Source: Rhizaria sp. SCN 62-66
Taxonomy: Eukaryota; Rhizaria, unplaced
NCBI GenBank assembly: GCA_001724265.1
Contig: MEDY01000078.1
Coordinates: 62,001-126,000 of the forward strand
DNA length: 64,000 nt
Reading direction: 5' to 3'
Position numbers and translations under genes: made by a program. The notes under the pieces were generated by a model. The model saw only the letters and a program-made list of their open reading frames with translations. It was not told where the DNA came from and made no database searches. Positions within the stretch are counted from its first letter, which is position 1; each line of letters starts with the position of its first letter. This document shows, piece by piece, positions 26,396-38,205 of this stretch.

Positions 26396-29253
26396 TCAGA
26401 CGGCGTCGTCGCTCGCACCAACACTGCTGCTGTTGCTGCTATAGTTGATGTTGTTGGCGCTATTGACCGCCCTCGCAACCAGAATGCCCTGGTCCTCACG
26501 ACTTATGGAATAGCTATTGCTATTGCGCCTGCTATCTTCGTCACCGCCACCGTCACTCTCGCTCTCGCTCTCGCTGTCACTGCTGCTGCTGCTGCTGCTG
26601 CTGCTGCCGCCCGCCGCCGAAACCTCCGCCTTGTTCCTGGCCACGGCGGCGAGCGCGGCCCAGTCGGAGCGGGCGACGACGACGGCGCAGATGGCCGTCA
26701 CCGCCGCGTAGCCGCACGCCGAGCCGGCCCAGAGGCCCAGTAGAGTGAGGCCGGCGGGATGGGCCAGCGCCCAGGCGACGGGCACGCCGACGCCCCAGGC
26801 GCCGACTAGGAATGCCACGGCCACTATCATCGGCCGCCCCTGAGGGTTGAGAGAGCAAGGAATAAAACGGCAAGTGTTGACAGAAGTTAGAAAGTGACAA
26901 TTAACAAGGTATATGTCGACATGAAGAATTAAAGTAGTCATATAATATCAAAACGTATAAAATAAGTATAGATATGCAAAAATGAGCGAAACACATCATT
27001 ATATCAAGAAATAGTATCTCAAGACAATTATGTTCTTGACTTGACTAGACGACGATGGGTGGGGGAATATGAGCCGTACCTGTCCTGAGAGCGTGGCCAT
27101 GGCCCAGAAGAAGAAGGACATCGCAAAGTAGGACGCGCCCGTGAGTGTCATGATGCGCGAGCTCTGCTCCCAGACCTCCGGGTCCGACGAAAACACGCGT
27201 CCGATGTGGTTCCTGCCCAGCACAAACGCCAGCGCAACGGCGGCGCCGAACAGAAAAGCGACACGCAGCGCGTAAAACGACGTAGCCCTGGCCCTCTGCG
27301 AGCGGCCGGCGCCCAGATGGCGGGACACGCGGACCGATGTGGCGGCGACAAGCCCGTACATGAAGGACGAGAGCAGCGCGAAGAGAGCGATGGTGGCGTT
27401 ATGTGTGGCGACCATCACAGACCCCATGCGCGCGGCCATGAGCGAGATCGTCTCGAGCTGCCACTCCTCGAAGCAAGCGCCCAACCCTAGCGGGACTACC
27501 TGCTCGAGCACCATGCGCCGCAAACGGGGCGCCGAGAGCGCGCGCCGCAGACGCCAGCCGCGCCATGTGCCACGGTGAGCGCCAGAGAGGATGATGTACA
27601 GCAGGAACACGAAACACACGCCGCACTGCGTAATGGCCGTGGCGATCGGAGAGCCCTTGAAGCCAAGCGCTGGGATGTAGACGAGGGATTTTTCGGTCCC
27701 GATGCCGTGGACGAGCGCGATGTTAAGACCGAAGTTGACGCCGAGGAAGAGCGCGTTGATGACCATGGCGGGCAGCACGCGCTGCTGCACCTGCATCCAG
27801 CGCTGCAGGATGAAGTAGACGTTGAGCGGAAGCATGCGCGGGAGGGACCAGCGCGCGAACTCCTCGGCGAGACGCGCCTCCTCGGGCGCAATTCCCAGCA
27901 CGCGCAGCAGCGGGAAGGAATACCACCACAAAAGCATAACCGGCACGCTCAGCAGCGTCGCAAGCACGAAAGCCTGCTGCAGGTAGAGCCCGACGAGCCG
28001 AGAGTTGCCGGCGCCGTACGCCTGCCCGGCGAGGACCGCGAACGCCGCCGCCACGCCGCGGTCGCAAAAACAGGAAGTGATGTTCATCCACATGTTGCCC
28101 ACGGCCGCGCCCGCAAGGTAGTCGGTCGAGACGCGGCCCAGGACGGCGATGTCCGTGAAGGCCATGCCCAGGCGGCAGAGGTAGGTGATGGCCGAGGGCA
28201 GCGACAGACTCGCCATCGACATGTGCTCGGCTGCCAGAGAGGAGAAGAAGGAGCGCAAAAAAGTTAGGAATTCAATGAAGTAAAGTCAGTTATGAGAAAA
28301 TATGTTAACATAAAGTAAATTGGGGGCAATTAGTAGTGTTTGATGCTTTTGCGCGAATACGAGTGCGATTTGTAGACATGCACATGTCTGTGTTGTAGCG
28401 TACCTTTGCTGAATTGGGCGTCGACAACGTCACTCTCGTCGTCGCCATCATTGTAATCGCCGCCATTCTCGTTGTCGTTGCTGCTGCTGTTTGCCGCGAT
28501 GCTAGAGTCGAGCGCAGTTGCGTCGCACCCATCAGCACTCTCACCGTTCGCAGTCGCGGTCGCGGGTGCGATCGCAGTCTCGGAGGAGCTGACGTCGGCG
28601 ACGGTGACAGTGATGCTGTGGCTGCAGTTGTTGTTGTTGTTGCTGTTGTTATCGCCGCTGTCAGCAGCACTGGTAGAGCCAAGTGCATCCAGACTGGACC
28701 TGTTGTTGGTGGTGGTATTACCATGAGGAGTGTTGCTGCTCTTGAGAGAGATGCCGTTGATGCTGCTGCCGCTCTCAGAGTAGCTGCCATAGCCGCCCAA
28801 ACTGCTCACACTCGCGTTACTCTTACTGTTGCTGCTGCTGGTGCCGCTCAGCAGAGGGACGCGGGCCGCTTTGTTGGCGTCTTTGTCCTTGGATTTGACA
28901 GTGACCTTGGATGCAGCAGGTGCCGGTGTCGGTGCCGGTACAGCGACAGAAGGCGCAGAAGCTGGCGTGGCAGCGGGCTGAGTTGCGGGAGAGGCGGCTG
29001 CAGATGTGGTGTCCGTCACAGTGATGACCACAGGAGCATGGGGCTCAGCATCAGCGGTCTCAGTTGCCGTCTTGGCCTCAGTATTATCATCCGTCTCAGT
29101 CGCCGTCTCAGTCGTCGTCGCAGTCTCAGTTGCAGTCTTGGCCTAGAACTCACTCACGGAGATAGACTCAGCAACCACCGGCACGGCATCAGTAGCAGTG
29201 GACTCGGACACAGCATCAGAGTCAGCAGCAGACACAACTTGCGGCTGCTGTTG

Positions 29254-29284
<31 letters not shown>

Positions 29285-29346
29285 GTGGCGGCAGCAGCCG
29301 AGCCGCCAGACTTGCCCTTGCCAGAGCGGTCTTTGCGGGGCGGCAT
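26396..29346 (-). CDS. MATE-family multidrug/metabolite efflux transporter with a long disordered N-terminus (1 in-frame TAG)
   Basis: Three exons, 29346-28404, 28230-27080 and 26839-26396, phases 1 and 0; 845 residues, TGA stop. The first 314 residues (start MPPRKDRSGKGKSGG) are low-complexity with poly-Gln and repeated TATETAT-type units. TAG lies in frame at 29145-29143 (SVSEF-TAG-AKTATET). Without reading through it the transporter would lose its start. Exons 2-3 carry the membrane domain: LSLPSAITYLCRLGMAFTDI, GRVSTDYLAGAAVGNMW, a string of hydrophobic helices, and exon 3 starting GRPMIVAVAFLVGAWGVGVP. MATE proteins exchange cations for organic substrates across the plasma or vacuolar membrane; the substrate here is unknown. 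The acidic Ser-rich tail is unusual but not rare in this genome. Confidence 0.85.
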
Positions 29347-30164
29347 TGCGTGCGCGAGGGAGTACCCGCAACAAAGCAAGTCTTAGAGTCACGACGACAG
29401 TTGTGCCGCAGGAGCAGAGAGGCAGTGGTGAGCGGGTTGAAGTCGCGATGAAGAGGCGAGGAAGAAAAAGGTAGCTATAGACGCACAGAAAGTTAAAAAA
29501 GGATGAAATAAAAATTAATAACAGAATGAGTTGTTGTAATATCATACGTTCCGGTGAAATTTTAAAAAGACTTGGTACAACAAAGCCAGAGACGACTTTC
29601 AAGGGGAGGGCAGTGACTGTTCGAAGGTCGAGGAGTGCGAGAATTGTCGAAGGGCTTGTGAATCACAAAGTTGTTTTTGGGATGTCTTATAATAGAATCA
29701 TATATCAAACTCAGCATAAATTACAATATCACGTATGAAAAACATTTGACGATGATATGAGTGCGGAATCGGTTCTTCCGTGAAGCCTTCGCTCAATCAC
29801 AACGACCCCTTCTTGCCTTTCCGTGACGCAACGCGTCATTTCTCCGAACTTAGACTCCCAAACACAGATTTAACTACTTGTTTGTAGAGTGAAGATAAAA
29901 TATTTGAGGATGTTACAAAATGCACAGTTAAGTTTTCAATAAAAGTGTTTTATTTCTTAAAAGTCCAAGTTCAGCGAAATAAACTTCGCTTAAGTCTCGT
30001 GCGACACTTTTTTCAACTATCTAACTTGTTCATCATTATCATGTTTTCGCGCGATAAATTTTGTCACCATCACAGTGAATTGCTGTTTTCAAACATAAAA
30101 CAACACATAAGCATCCCTTATCATAATAAATATCCATTTAATTCTTGTTCAAGACAGTTTTTAC
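29347..30164. other. Intergenic: MATE promoter and 3' flank of the SNF2 gene
   Basis: AT-rich, no coding evidence. Both flanking genes are on the - strand. Confidence 0.5.
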
Positions 30165-33100
30165 TCACTTCTTGTTTGCCTTCTTCGCCTTCTCGAGCAC
30201 TGCGCACTCCTTCACAAACGCGAACAAAGTCTCGACCAGAGCCCTCTTCCGGCCCGCGTCGTCGCCGCGACCAAACACAGCGCCAGCCCCGTCTGCCGCG
30301 GCCTCCGCGAGCTCCATCATCGCGCCCGCCGCGAAGTTAAGTCGTCCCAGCCTGGTGTCACCGCCGCCGTCACCGCTGCTCACGGTCACGCCGCGGTCGC
30401 AGACAGCGTCGAGCGCGGTCGCAGCTTCAGTGATGAGGCGCTCCGCACTGGGGCCGCTGCTGCGCCTGCGTCCGCGGCCGCTGGCCCCGCCGCCACTGCT
30501 GCCTGTGTTGGCGGCGTTGCGTTTGCCGACTGTGGCTGAGGAGCCAGCGAAGAGGTGTGAGACGTCGACGGAGCGCGGTTTCAGCAGCAGAGAGTGGTCG
30601 GAGACGCCCAGGACCGAGAAAATCGACGAAGATGCGTCACTCTTATCGGCAATCGTCGCAGTGTCAATGCTTGTGTTGCTCTGGCTGCTGCCACCGAGTG
30701 CAAGGGAAGACAAAGCCAGTGCCAACATGTCACCAGCATCCACATCTGCACTGCAACTGCTCGTCTTGTCAGCGCTTGAGTTTGCGCTCGTCGTTGTTGC
30801 AGTTTGCAAGGGTAAGAAGTGCTCGCATTCAACACCGCCACTGACCATTGCCGCCGCACGCGCAGCGTCCACCTCGCGCCTGCTTAAACGGGCACCCTTA
30901 GACGAGGCACCCTTAGACTTCGACTTTGAGGGGCTGAGATTGATGACACCGTCTTCATCCTCACGGCCACTCTCACCATCGTCGTCGTCGTTGTTGCTGT
31001 CAGCGTCACTGCTGCTGCTGCCGCTGCTGCTCTTCTTGTCGAAGCGCAACCCCTTGTGCTGCCTGCGCAGCCGGGCCTCGGCCGCGGCGGCCGCGTCATC
31101 GCCCGCCAGCTGCTGCAGCATCTGCAGCGTCGTCGATGACACCGGCGTCGCGTATGCAAACACTTCCTTAAGCTCCTCCTTGGAGAAGGCGCCGCCAGCA
31201 ACGCCGCCAGCGCCGGCAGCAGCAGCACCACCCGTGGCAGCGGCAGAAGATGCGCCGCCGTCGCCACCGAGTCGCCCGCCGCCGCTGCCGCCGAGCCCGA
31301 CGGCGGCGACACTGAGCGCGTGTTTATACGCCTGCTTGCGGTACGTCACCTCTTCAACGGTGGCCGCCGTAATGAGTCGGTACGCGACCACGTGCCTGCG
31401 CTGGCCCAGCCGGTAGCAGCGGTCCACAGCCTGCGCGTCGGCCGCCGGGTTCCACGACGGGTCGACCACGATCACGCGGTCGGCGGCGGTGAGGTTCAAC
31501 CCGACGCCGGCCGCCGTGGTCGTAAGCAAAAACAGCGGCGTGGTCGCACCGGGCGCCTGGAAGCGCGCGCGGCGGACCTCGCGCTCCGCGGGCGGTACGG
31601 AGCCATCGATGCGCTCGTGTCCGAGGGAGAGCGCGCTGGCCAGCCGCTGCACCAGGTCCAGGGTCTTTGTGGAGCGCGAGAAGACAAGGGTGCGGTGGCC
31701 GCGGGAGGAGAGCACCGTGAACAGGTGCACTAGAACGCGCATTTTGCTCGACTCCAGACTCAGATCCAGCAATGACATCCCAGCTGATGCTTGTTGTTTG
31801 TGCTGTTGCTGCTGCTGGTTTGTTGCGATCGCGAATGAAGGAGGCAGACAAAGACAGGAGGGAACAACGCCCGCCGCCAGGTCTGCGCGCAACAACAGCT
31901 CTAGACTCGCCAGGCCAGGGTCGTCGCACTTGATATTCCTGCGATCGCTCTTAACGAGACTGCTGCTGCTGTTGTTGCTGTTTTGATAAGAGAGCGCAAA
32001 GTCACGGAGCGTGAGCAACACTGCCGCGTAGCGCCGGTCATGCGCCGCCTCTGCCTCCGCTTCCTCAGACAACACCTGGGCGTTTGCAGCGCCGCCGCTG
32101 CTGAGGGCGCGCGCGCGAGCGTTGCGGACTGACTCTAGCGCATCAATGAGCACGCGATCTGTGAACGAACGGCCGTCGTCCTCTTCGTCGTCGGCCTCCG
32201 AGTCGGCGTTGGCTTCAGACTCGGGGCCAGTGCACGTGTCGCGCTTGCAGTCTGTGCCGGCAATACCAATAGAATTGCTCTTCTTGCTAGAGCCGCTCTT
32301 GCTGCTGCTGCTGCTGCTGCTGCTGCGCATCCCAGAGCCAGAGGTAGAGCTGGAGCTAGAGCTGGAGCTCTTGCTCTTGCCGCTCGAGCTGGCACTCTTG
32401 ACCGCGGTATTGGCGCTCTTCTTGCCGCCCTTAGCGCGGTAGAGCAGCTCCTCACCGCCGCCACCCGCACCGGAGACGCCACTTAGACTGAGGCCGAGAT
32501 CCGTGGCCGCCGCGCCCGCAGCGATGCTCTTGTTGTTCAGGTTCGAGAGCGCAAGCGTGGGGAATGCGCTCGAGTAGTCGACGTCGGGGTCAAGCAGACG
32601 CGGGTGGTCGCAGAGCTTCTTGAGCAGCGTCAGCACCGCGAGCGGGCTGCGGGACTCAGCGGCAGACGACTGCGGGTGCGAAGATGGCACGCGCAGAAAC
32701 AAAGAGATATAGAGATAACACAATTTAAGTGAAATTAGATGATGGAATATTAATTATCTAATTGGAATATAGCCGGATAAATAGATATATTTCTCAAGTT
32801 AATCGACGTGATATATACACTTTGAATGCCATTTGTTTCGTTTTCAGACTGCGTACCTTGATGGCCTTAGTTTTGAGCACGGCCTGGTAAAGCTGCCTCT
32901 GCACCGGAGACAGGGGTACCCACACAACGAGCTCCGTCTTCTTGATACCTTCTAAGCTCATCTCAGCGCTGTTGCCGCCAACGCTGCTGTTGCCGTTCGT
33001 GCTCGCAGCAGATTTGCTATCTTTTGCCACAGTCACACTCGCCGTCGCAGCCGAAGGGTTCGCATTAGCGGCGCGAGAAAGAGCTTTGTCGTCGTTGTTG

Positions 33101-36100
33101 TTGCTGCTGTTGTTCAGACGGTCAGTGCTCGTCTTCGCCACCGCAGCCGCCGCATCAGCCGCCGCCGCTCGCAACAGCGCCAGAGCCTCATTCCCATTCA
33201 CACTCACACTCTCACTAGACACACGCAGACTACAGGAACTCGTGCCGAGCTTGTCCCCGAGCTTGTCCCGCGTCCCCGTCGTCGCGACGCCCAGCGCGCT
33301 CTTGGCGATGCGCGCGCCCCACGCGGTCACGTGTGCCGCGTGTGCCCGGTTGCGCGCGGCCGCGGCCTGCGTGCCGGGCTTGTCGCGGCGCAGGAAGAAC
33401 GGGTACAGAGACCGGCGCAGGCTCGCGGCGGCCGCGGCGGCCTGCAGCCTGATCGCTAAAGACGCCGTCTTGAGCTAAGTAACAAAAAGAACAAGCAGCG
33501 ATGTGACAGAAGACTAATGTGAGATCAAACTACGACCAACTCAAGACTAATAAATAACATTCAAGGATACAACGACAATATGCTTTTGAGTAATCATACT
33601 ATATCGAGTTATTTGTTGAAGTATGGAGTTAAACGTACGTGTCCCTCGTGAATAGGCTCGCGGAACTTTTGCTTGAACTAGCTTTGCGGGCCAAACAGCT
33701 TGCCATTGCACGCCAGATCGAATAGCGACCAGACTTCGTCGACGGCGTTCTGCAGCGGCGTGCCGGTCAGCAGCACGCGGCGCCGCGCGCGCACGGCCGC
33801 GGCGGCGCGGTAGGACTCCGTCAGGTGGTTGCGGAAGCGGTGCGCTTCGTCGATGAACAGGTAGTCCCATTCGGGCACCTTTTTCTTGTTGTCTTCTGTG
33901 TGAGTATATAAACGCACGGTAAAAGTCAAAATAAAAGAAGAGTTTAGAAAAACATACAAAATTGCGTGTTAATAGTAGTTACTTGGATTAAAACTTGATG
34001 CTCCTGATTCAATGTGTTATATATATGCAAACATCTACAATGGTTGACGTACCCGAGTTCTTGTCCGGGTGGTTCAGCAAGTGCACGTTAAGCGAGAGAG
34101 CCTTGGGCGTGATGACCACGACGCCGCCCTTGCGCCACACCGCCGCCATGCCGTTCTCGCGGCTCTGCTTTGAGGTCCACTCGCCAAAGTTGCTCACGCG
34201 CGCGCCCGGCGCCCAGTGGCCCAGCTCGGAGACCCACTGTGCCACCGTGGCCAGCGGCACCACCACCAGCGCCTTGGTCCTCACGCCACTGTAGCCAGAC
34301 GCGTCACGCGCACGCGCATCAACAGCAGCAGCAGCAGTGCCGGTACCCGCGGCGGTGTTGGCGCTGACTGCAACCGCGCCGCCTGCGGCGGTGTGCATGA
34401 CGCAGCGGAGGTAGGCGGCGACCTGGACCGTTTTGCCCAGCCCCATGTCGTCGCCCAGCATGCCGCCGCGCTGCGCGCTGAGCGACAGCCCCCAGAGCCA
34501 AAGCAGCGACTCGCGCTGGTAAGGGAACACGCGGGCCCAGGTGCCCTCGCGGGGGATCAGGAGGCTGCCGCGGATGAGGCCCGCCAAGGCCTTCTCGAGC
34601 TCTGCGTCCTCCTTGTCGTCGCTATCCTCGTCCTCTTCCTTATTTTCAGTATTGTTGTCGGCGTTCTTGCTCTTGGTAGACTTGGTGTTGCTGCCAATAA
34701 TAGCCCAGTTAAAGCAGCCACTAGGAGCGTGCAGCGAAAGCAAAGCGCGGTGCTGCTTTTGTTGCTGCCTCTTGAGCTGCTTACGGTCAATCACCGCGTT
34801 GTCACCGTGTTGCGACGAGAGCGCCTCAGGCAGCAGCTGCTGTTGCTGCGCAGTGACACGACGGACAGCGCTCAGCAAACCATTCGCGTTCACGCCGTTG
34901 CCACAGGGAGGGTACATCTCCGCGATCGCAACCCGCGCCTCGTGTTCAACCGCGACTGGCACCAGCGCGCGCACCGCCGCCGCCACGGCCTCCGGCTTGA
35001 CCGCGACGGCGACAACGTCCCCGCTCACGGCGTTGAGCGCCAGCGAGACCAAGGGGCTCGCGCGCGGCCGCCATGCGCCCGCGGAGGCGCAGACCGTGCT
35101 GACGTCCGTGCTCAGCGCGTCGTCCACGTCGTCGCCGGCAGCAGCGTCGTTGCAATCACTACCGCCGTCGTCGTCGTCGAGCATGCGCCGAGGCTTGTCG
35201 TCTGCGCTGTCGCGCGACTCCGCCGCGGCCACAGTCGCCGGCGCCGGCGCCGCGGCCGTCACAGCGCGTACGACTGCGTCGACCCAACCGTCAGGCGTCT
35301 CCTTCCGCAGTAGCTTCTGTGTCTGCGCCTGGTTCAGCCCGCCCGCGGCCGCGAGCCGCCGGCGCCGCGCCACCAGGCCCCGCGCGGCCGCGGCAACGCG
35401 GGCCGCCGTCTCGAGGCTCGCGCCTGCGGCCGCAGCGGGGCCCGCGGCGTCGCCCAGCAGCGCGGCGGCCACCAGCAGCCACGGCGGCAGCAGCGGGGCC
35501 AGGGCGTGGTGCAGGGTAGCGCTGGCCGCTGCTGCCGTCGCATTGTCACCGCCGCTTGCACTTCCGCCGGCGGCGCTTGCGTTCGGGCTGTCTGCGGTGA
35601 GGAGTGGGGGCAGGTCTAAGGGGTTTGCACCGATGTAAGGGCCTTCCTGCGGGTCGAGCATCGCCATCACGCCGCGTGCGGCCGAATCACTGACTAGGAG
35701 GTAACCTTGACCAGCAGCGGCCTCAGCAGCAGCAGAGTTCGAGTGATAGCAAGAGTTGGAGCTGGAGCTGGAGCTGGAACCCCAGACTGAGAGGCTGGCT
35801 GCCTCTGCGGCTGCGTTGACCTCCGCGTCTTCCCCAGCACCCATGCCATTAAACACAGAGGCCAGCCCCTTAGACTTGCCACCCATGGCGATACTACTGC
35901 TGTTGCTGATCGTGTTGTTATTGCTGTTGTTGTTAGCGCAAGCAGCGAGCGCGAGCAGCGCCGCGGTGTGTACGCAGTGCGCCGAGGCGGGGGCCAGCGG
36001 CCGCAGCGCCCACGGCGAGTCGTGCAGCTCGCGCTTGCGGCACTGCTTCTGCAGCCGCGCGACCGCGCTCTCGAGTTCCTTCACGCTCACCGTAGATGCA

Positions 36101-37722
36101 GCTGCTGTGCTGTTCTCTGTTGTAGCAGCGGCTTCAGCGTCGGTGTCGTCGGCGGCGGCGGTGAGCGTGAGCGCAGTGGCGGGCAGCGCGCGGGCCGCTG
36201 TCAGCAGAGCGAGCGCGCGTTGTGCGAGGACTAAGGCGATCACCAGGCCCTGACTGCGCTTAAACGACACATCCGCGTCGTCATCGTCGTCGTCACTGGC
36301 GGAGTCACGCTCTTCAGCAACAGATTGCTTCGTATTCGCGACTGTGACAGCGGGCGCATGGTGAGCGGCAGTGAGCGACGCTGTCTTGTCGGCCTTGGGC
36401 GTGCCGTACTGGGCCCATTTGTCGTGCTCCGCAGACCGGCCCAGCTCCCACCTGGGCGCCACTACCTCAGCCCCACTTGCAGTCGCAGTCGACGCTGCAG
36501 AGGCAGTCGCGATCTTGCTGTCGGCTTTTGTAGCTTTGGCTGTCTTCTTGTTCGCGGTAGGGTAGTTGCGTGCGTAAGCTTCCCAAGCTTGAGAGCGGGC
36601 GACCAATACAGAGACTGAGGCGATGACCCATGGAGGCAACGCAGGCTCGATACTCGCGGTGCTCACAGTCGTTTGACTGCTGATCACAGTCGCAGGGTGG
36701 GTTGCGCTCACAGTCAGCGAGCTTGTGTCCACGATCGTTCCGGGACGAGCGATAAGAGGCGCCGGAGCAGTGCTGCTCACGGTCACTGAGGGAGTCAAAC
36801 CCACAGTCACTTGCTGAGTATTGCTCACGGTCACCGGCGCGGCGATCGCGTTTGGAGTCGCGTTGATGTCGAAGCTCGTGGCGCTGGTTGGGGTGATAGC
36901 GGAGTCAGCGTCGGACTTGCGCTTGTTCTTGCGCTCCCTTTGCTTCTCTTTCTCTTGCTGCAGTAGCAGAGCCTTCTGAGCCTGTTGCAGCTCCCACGCT
37001 TCGCGCGGACCGAGCGCTCTCGTGATTCCTCCACTCGTACTGCTCGTGCCAATGCCAGTGCCAGCGCCAGTGTTGCTGGGTGTGTGTGTGTTAAGTTGCG
37101 CCCTGTTAAAATGACAGTGAGCGCCAACTCCTCCGGTCATGGTGGGCCCACTAACTGGCCGGGCGCCGGACAACAGAGTCACCGTCTTATCCATCGTCGA
37201 GGTAGCGGCACCAAGGGCGGTTGTCGTGGGCGGCCGCGCTGAGGTCGAGGATGACTGCTGCTGTTGCTGCTGCAGCTGTTGCTGTTGCTGCTTCTTGGGG
37301 AGAGCAGGTTTAGGTCCATTGTCACTGCTCCTATTGTCAAAGACAGATCCGGCAATCGCTGACAGTTCAGCAAGCGACAAGGGCTGGCGGGCACGCGCAG
37401 CGCCAAACCCAGAGACAGAGGTAGAGCTGGAGGTTGAGCTCGAGCCAAAGCCAGACTGGGGTCGAGCCTGCGAGGGTACCGTCGTCGTTGCAGTTGCAGG
37501 GCGGGTGCTCTTGGCAAAGAAGTCCGTTGAGGAGCTCGGAATCTTGGCAGTAGGCACGTTCTCGCTTTCAATGAAGGGATTGTACAGAGGCTCGGGTGTG
37601 TGGGGCTTGACAGCAGGTGGAGCTGGGGCAGCCTGGGGCTTGCGCTGGGGAGCGGGACCGCTAGCACTTGCGAGCATGCTTAAAAAGGCGTCGGAGACGG
37701 CCATTTTCGGTGGCGCAGACAT
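30165..37722 (-). CDS. SNF2-family ATPase (Rad26/ERCC6-like region) with a TAG codon in the catalytic core
   Basis: Four exons, 37722-34053, 33895-33639, 33474-32857 and 32669-30165; total 7,050 nt, 2,349 residues, TGA stop, all phases consistent. Residues 1-1080 are mostly low complexity. The ATPase starts with the Walker A motif GMLGDDMGLGKTVQVAAYL near residue 1094. The Walker B box DYLFIDEAHRFRNH and LLTGTPLQNAVDEVWSLF lie in exon 2. Lobe 2 has AGVGLNLTAADRVIVVDPSW then YRLGQRRHVVAYRL near residue 1920. TAG at 33680-33678 falls in GPQS-TAG-FKQKFREPI, immediately after the conserved TGTPLQN-WSLFD block; SNF2 proteins normally continue there with a variable residue and then FxxxFxxPI. Exon 3 LRRSLYPFFLRRDK is the standard next block. 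This ATPase moves or remodels DNA-protein complexes; the exact subfamily is not settled. Confidence 0.9.
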
Positions 37723-38205
37723 GCTTACGCGCGTAAATCAAGCTGGCCGCTGACTATGCACGCACGCAGACGTAGTTTAGGGAGAGGGATCGGATTTAGT
37801 TCGAGTGAGCTGAGAGCAAGTTAGAGAAGTGAGGTGCAGATTCAGGAATCAGCTTTTAGAAAATAACCTTTAAATATGTTAGAAAATAAAGATAATTCTG
37901 CCAATGAGCTGCTGTATAATTTTGATTTATCGATTTTGGAGCTCACAATCCTACGCTGTTTGTCCACCGTTTGGGGCGCGGGGCGCAACGGCTATCTTGC
38001 GGCTCGACCACAAGCAGTTCGCGCGAAGTTACATTTAAGTGCGACGAGTCAAGATGAAATGTTTTAAGTATGAAAACAACTCACAATATATAAAATCACA
38101 TTCTTTATTAATACATGGACGTTTACCTTCACACAGCTTCATTGGACTCTGCAATGGTGCGGTGCAATGCTTCAGTGACGCGTAACATCGCTATGACGCA
38201 GCATT
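37723..38205. other. Intergenic spacer
   Basis: SNF2 promoter region and 3' flank of the FKBP-TPR gene. The short ORF at 37876-38067 has no supporting features. Confidence 0.5.

Noticed and set aside
28414-29451. A 345-residue + strand ORF opposite the MATE gene
   Set aside because: Antisense of the low-complexity N-terminus; no folded motif.
34216-35638. Two 365-residue + strand ORFs opposite the SNF2 gene
   Set aside because: Shadows of the SNF2 exon, which has clear ATPase motifs on the - strand.
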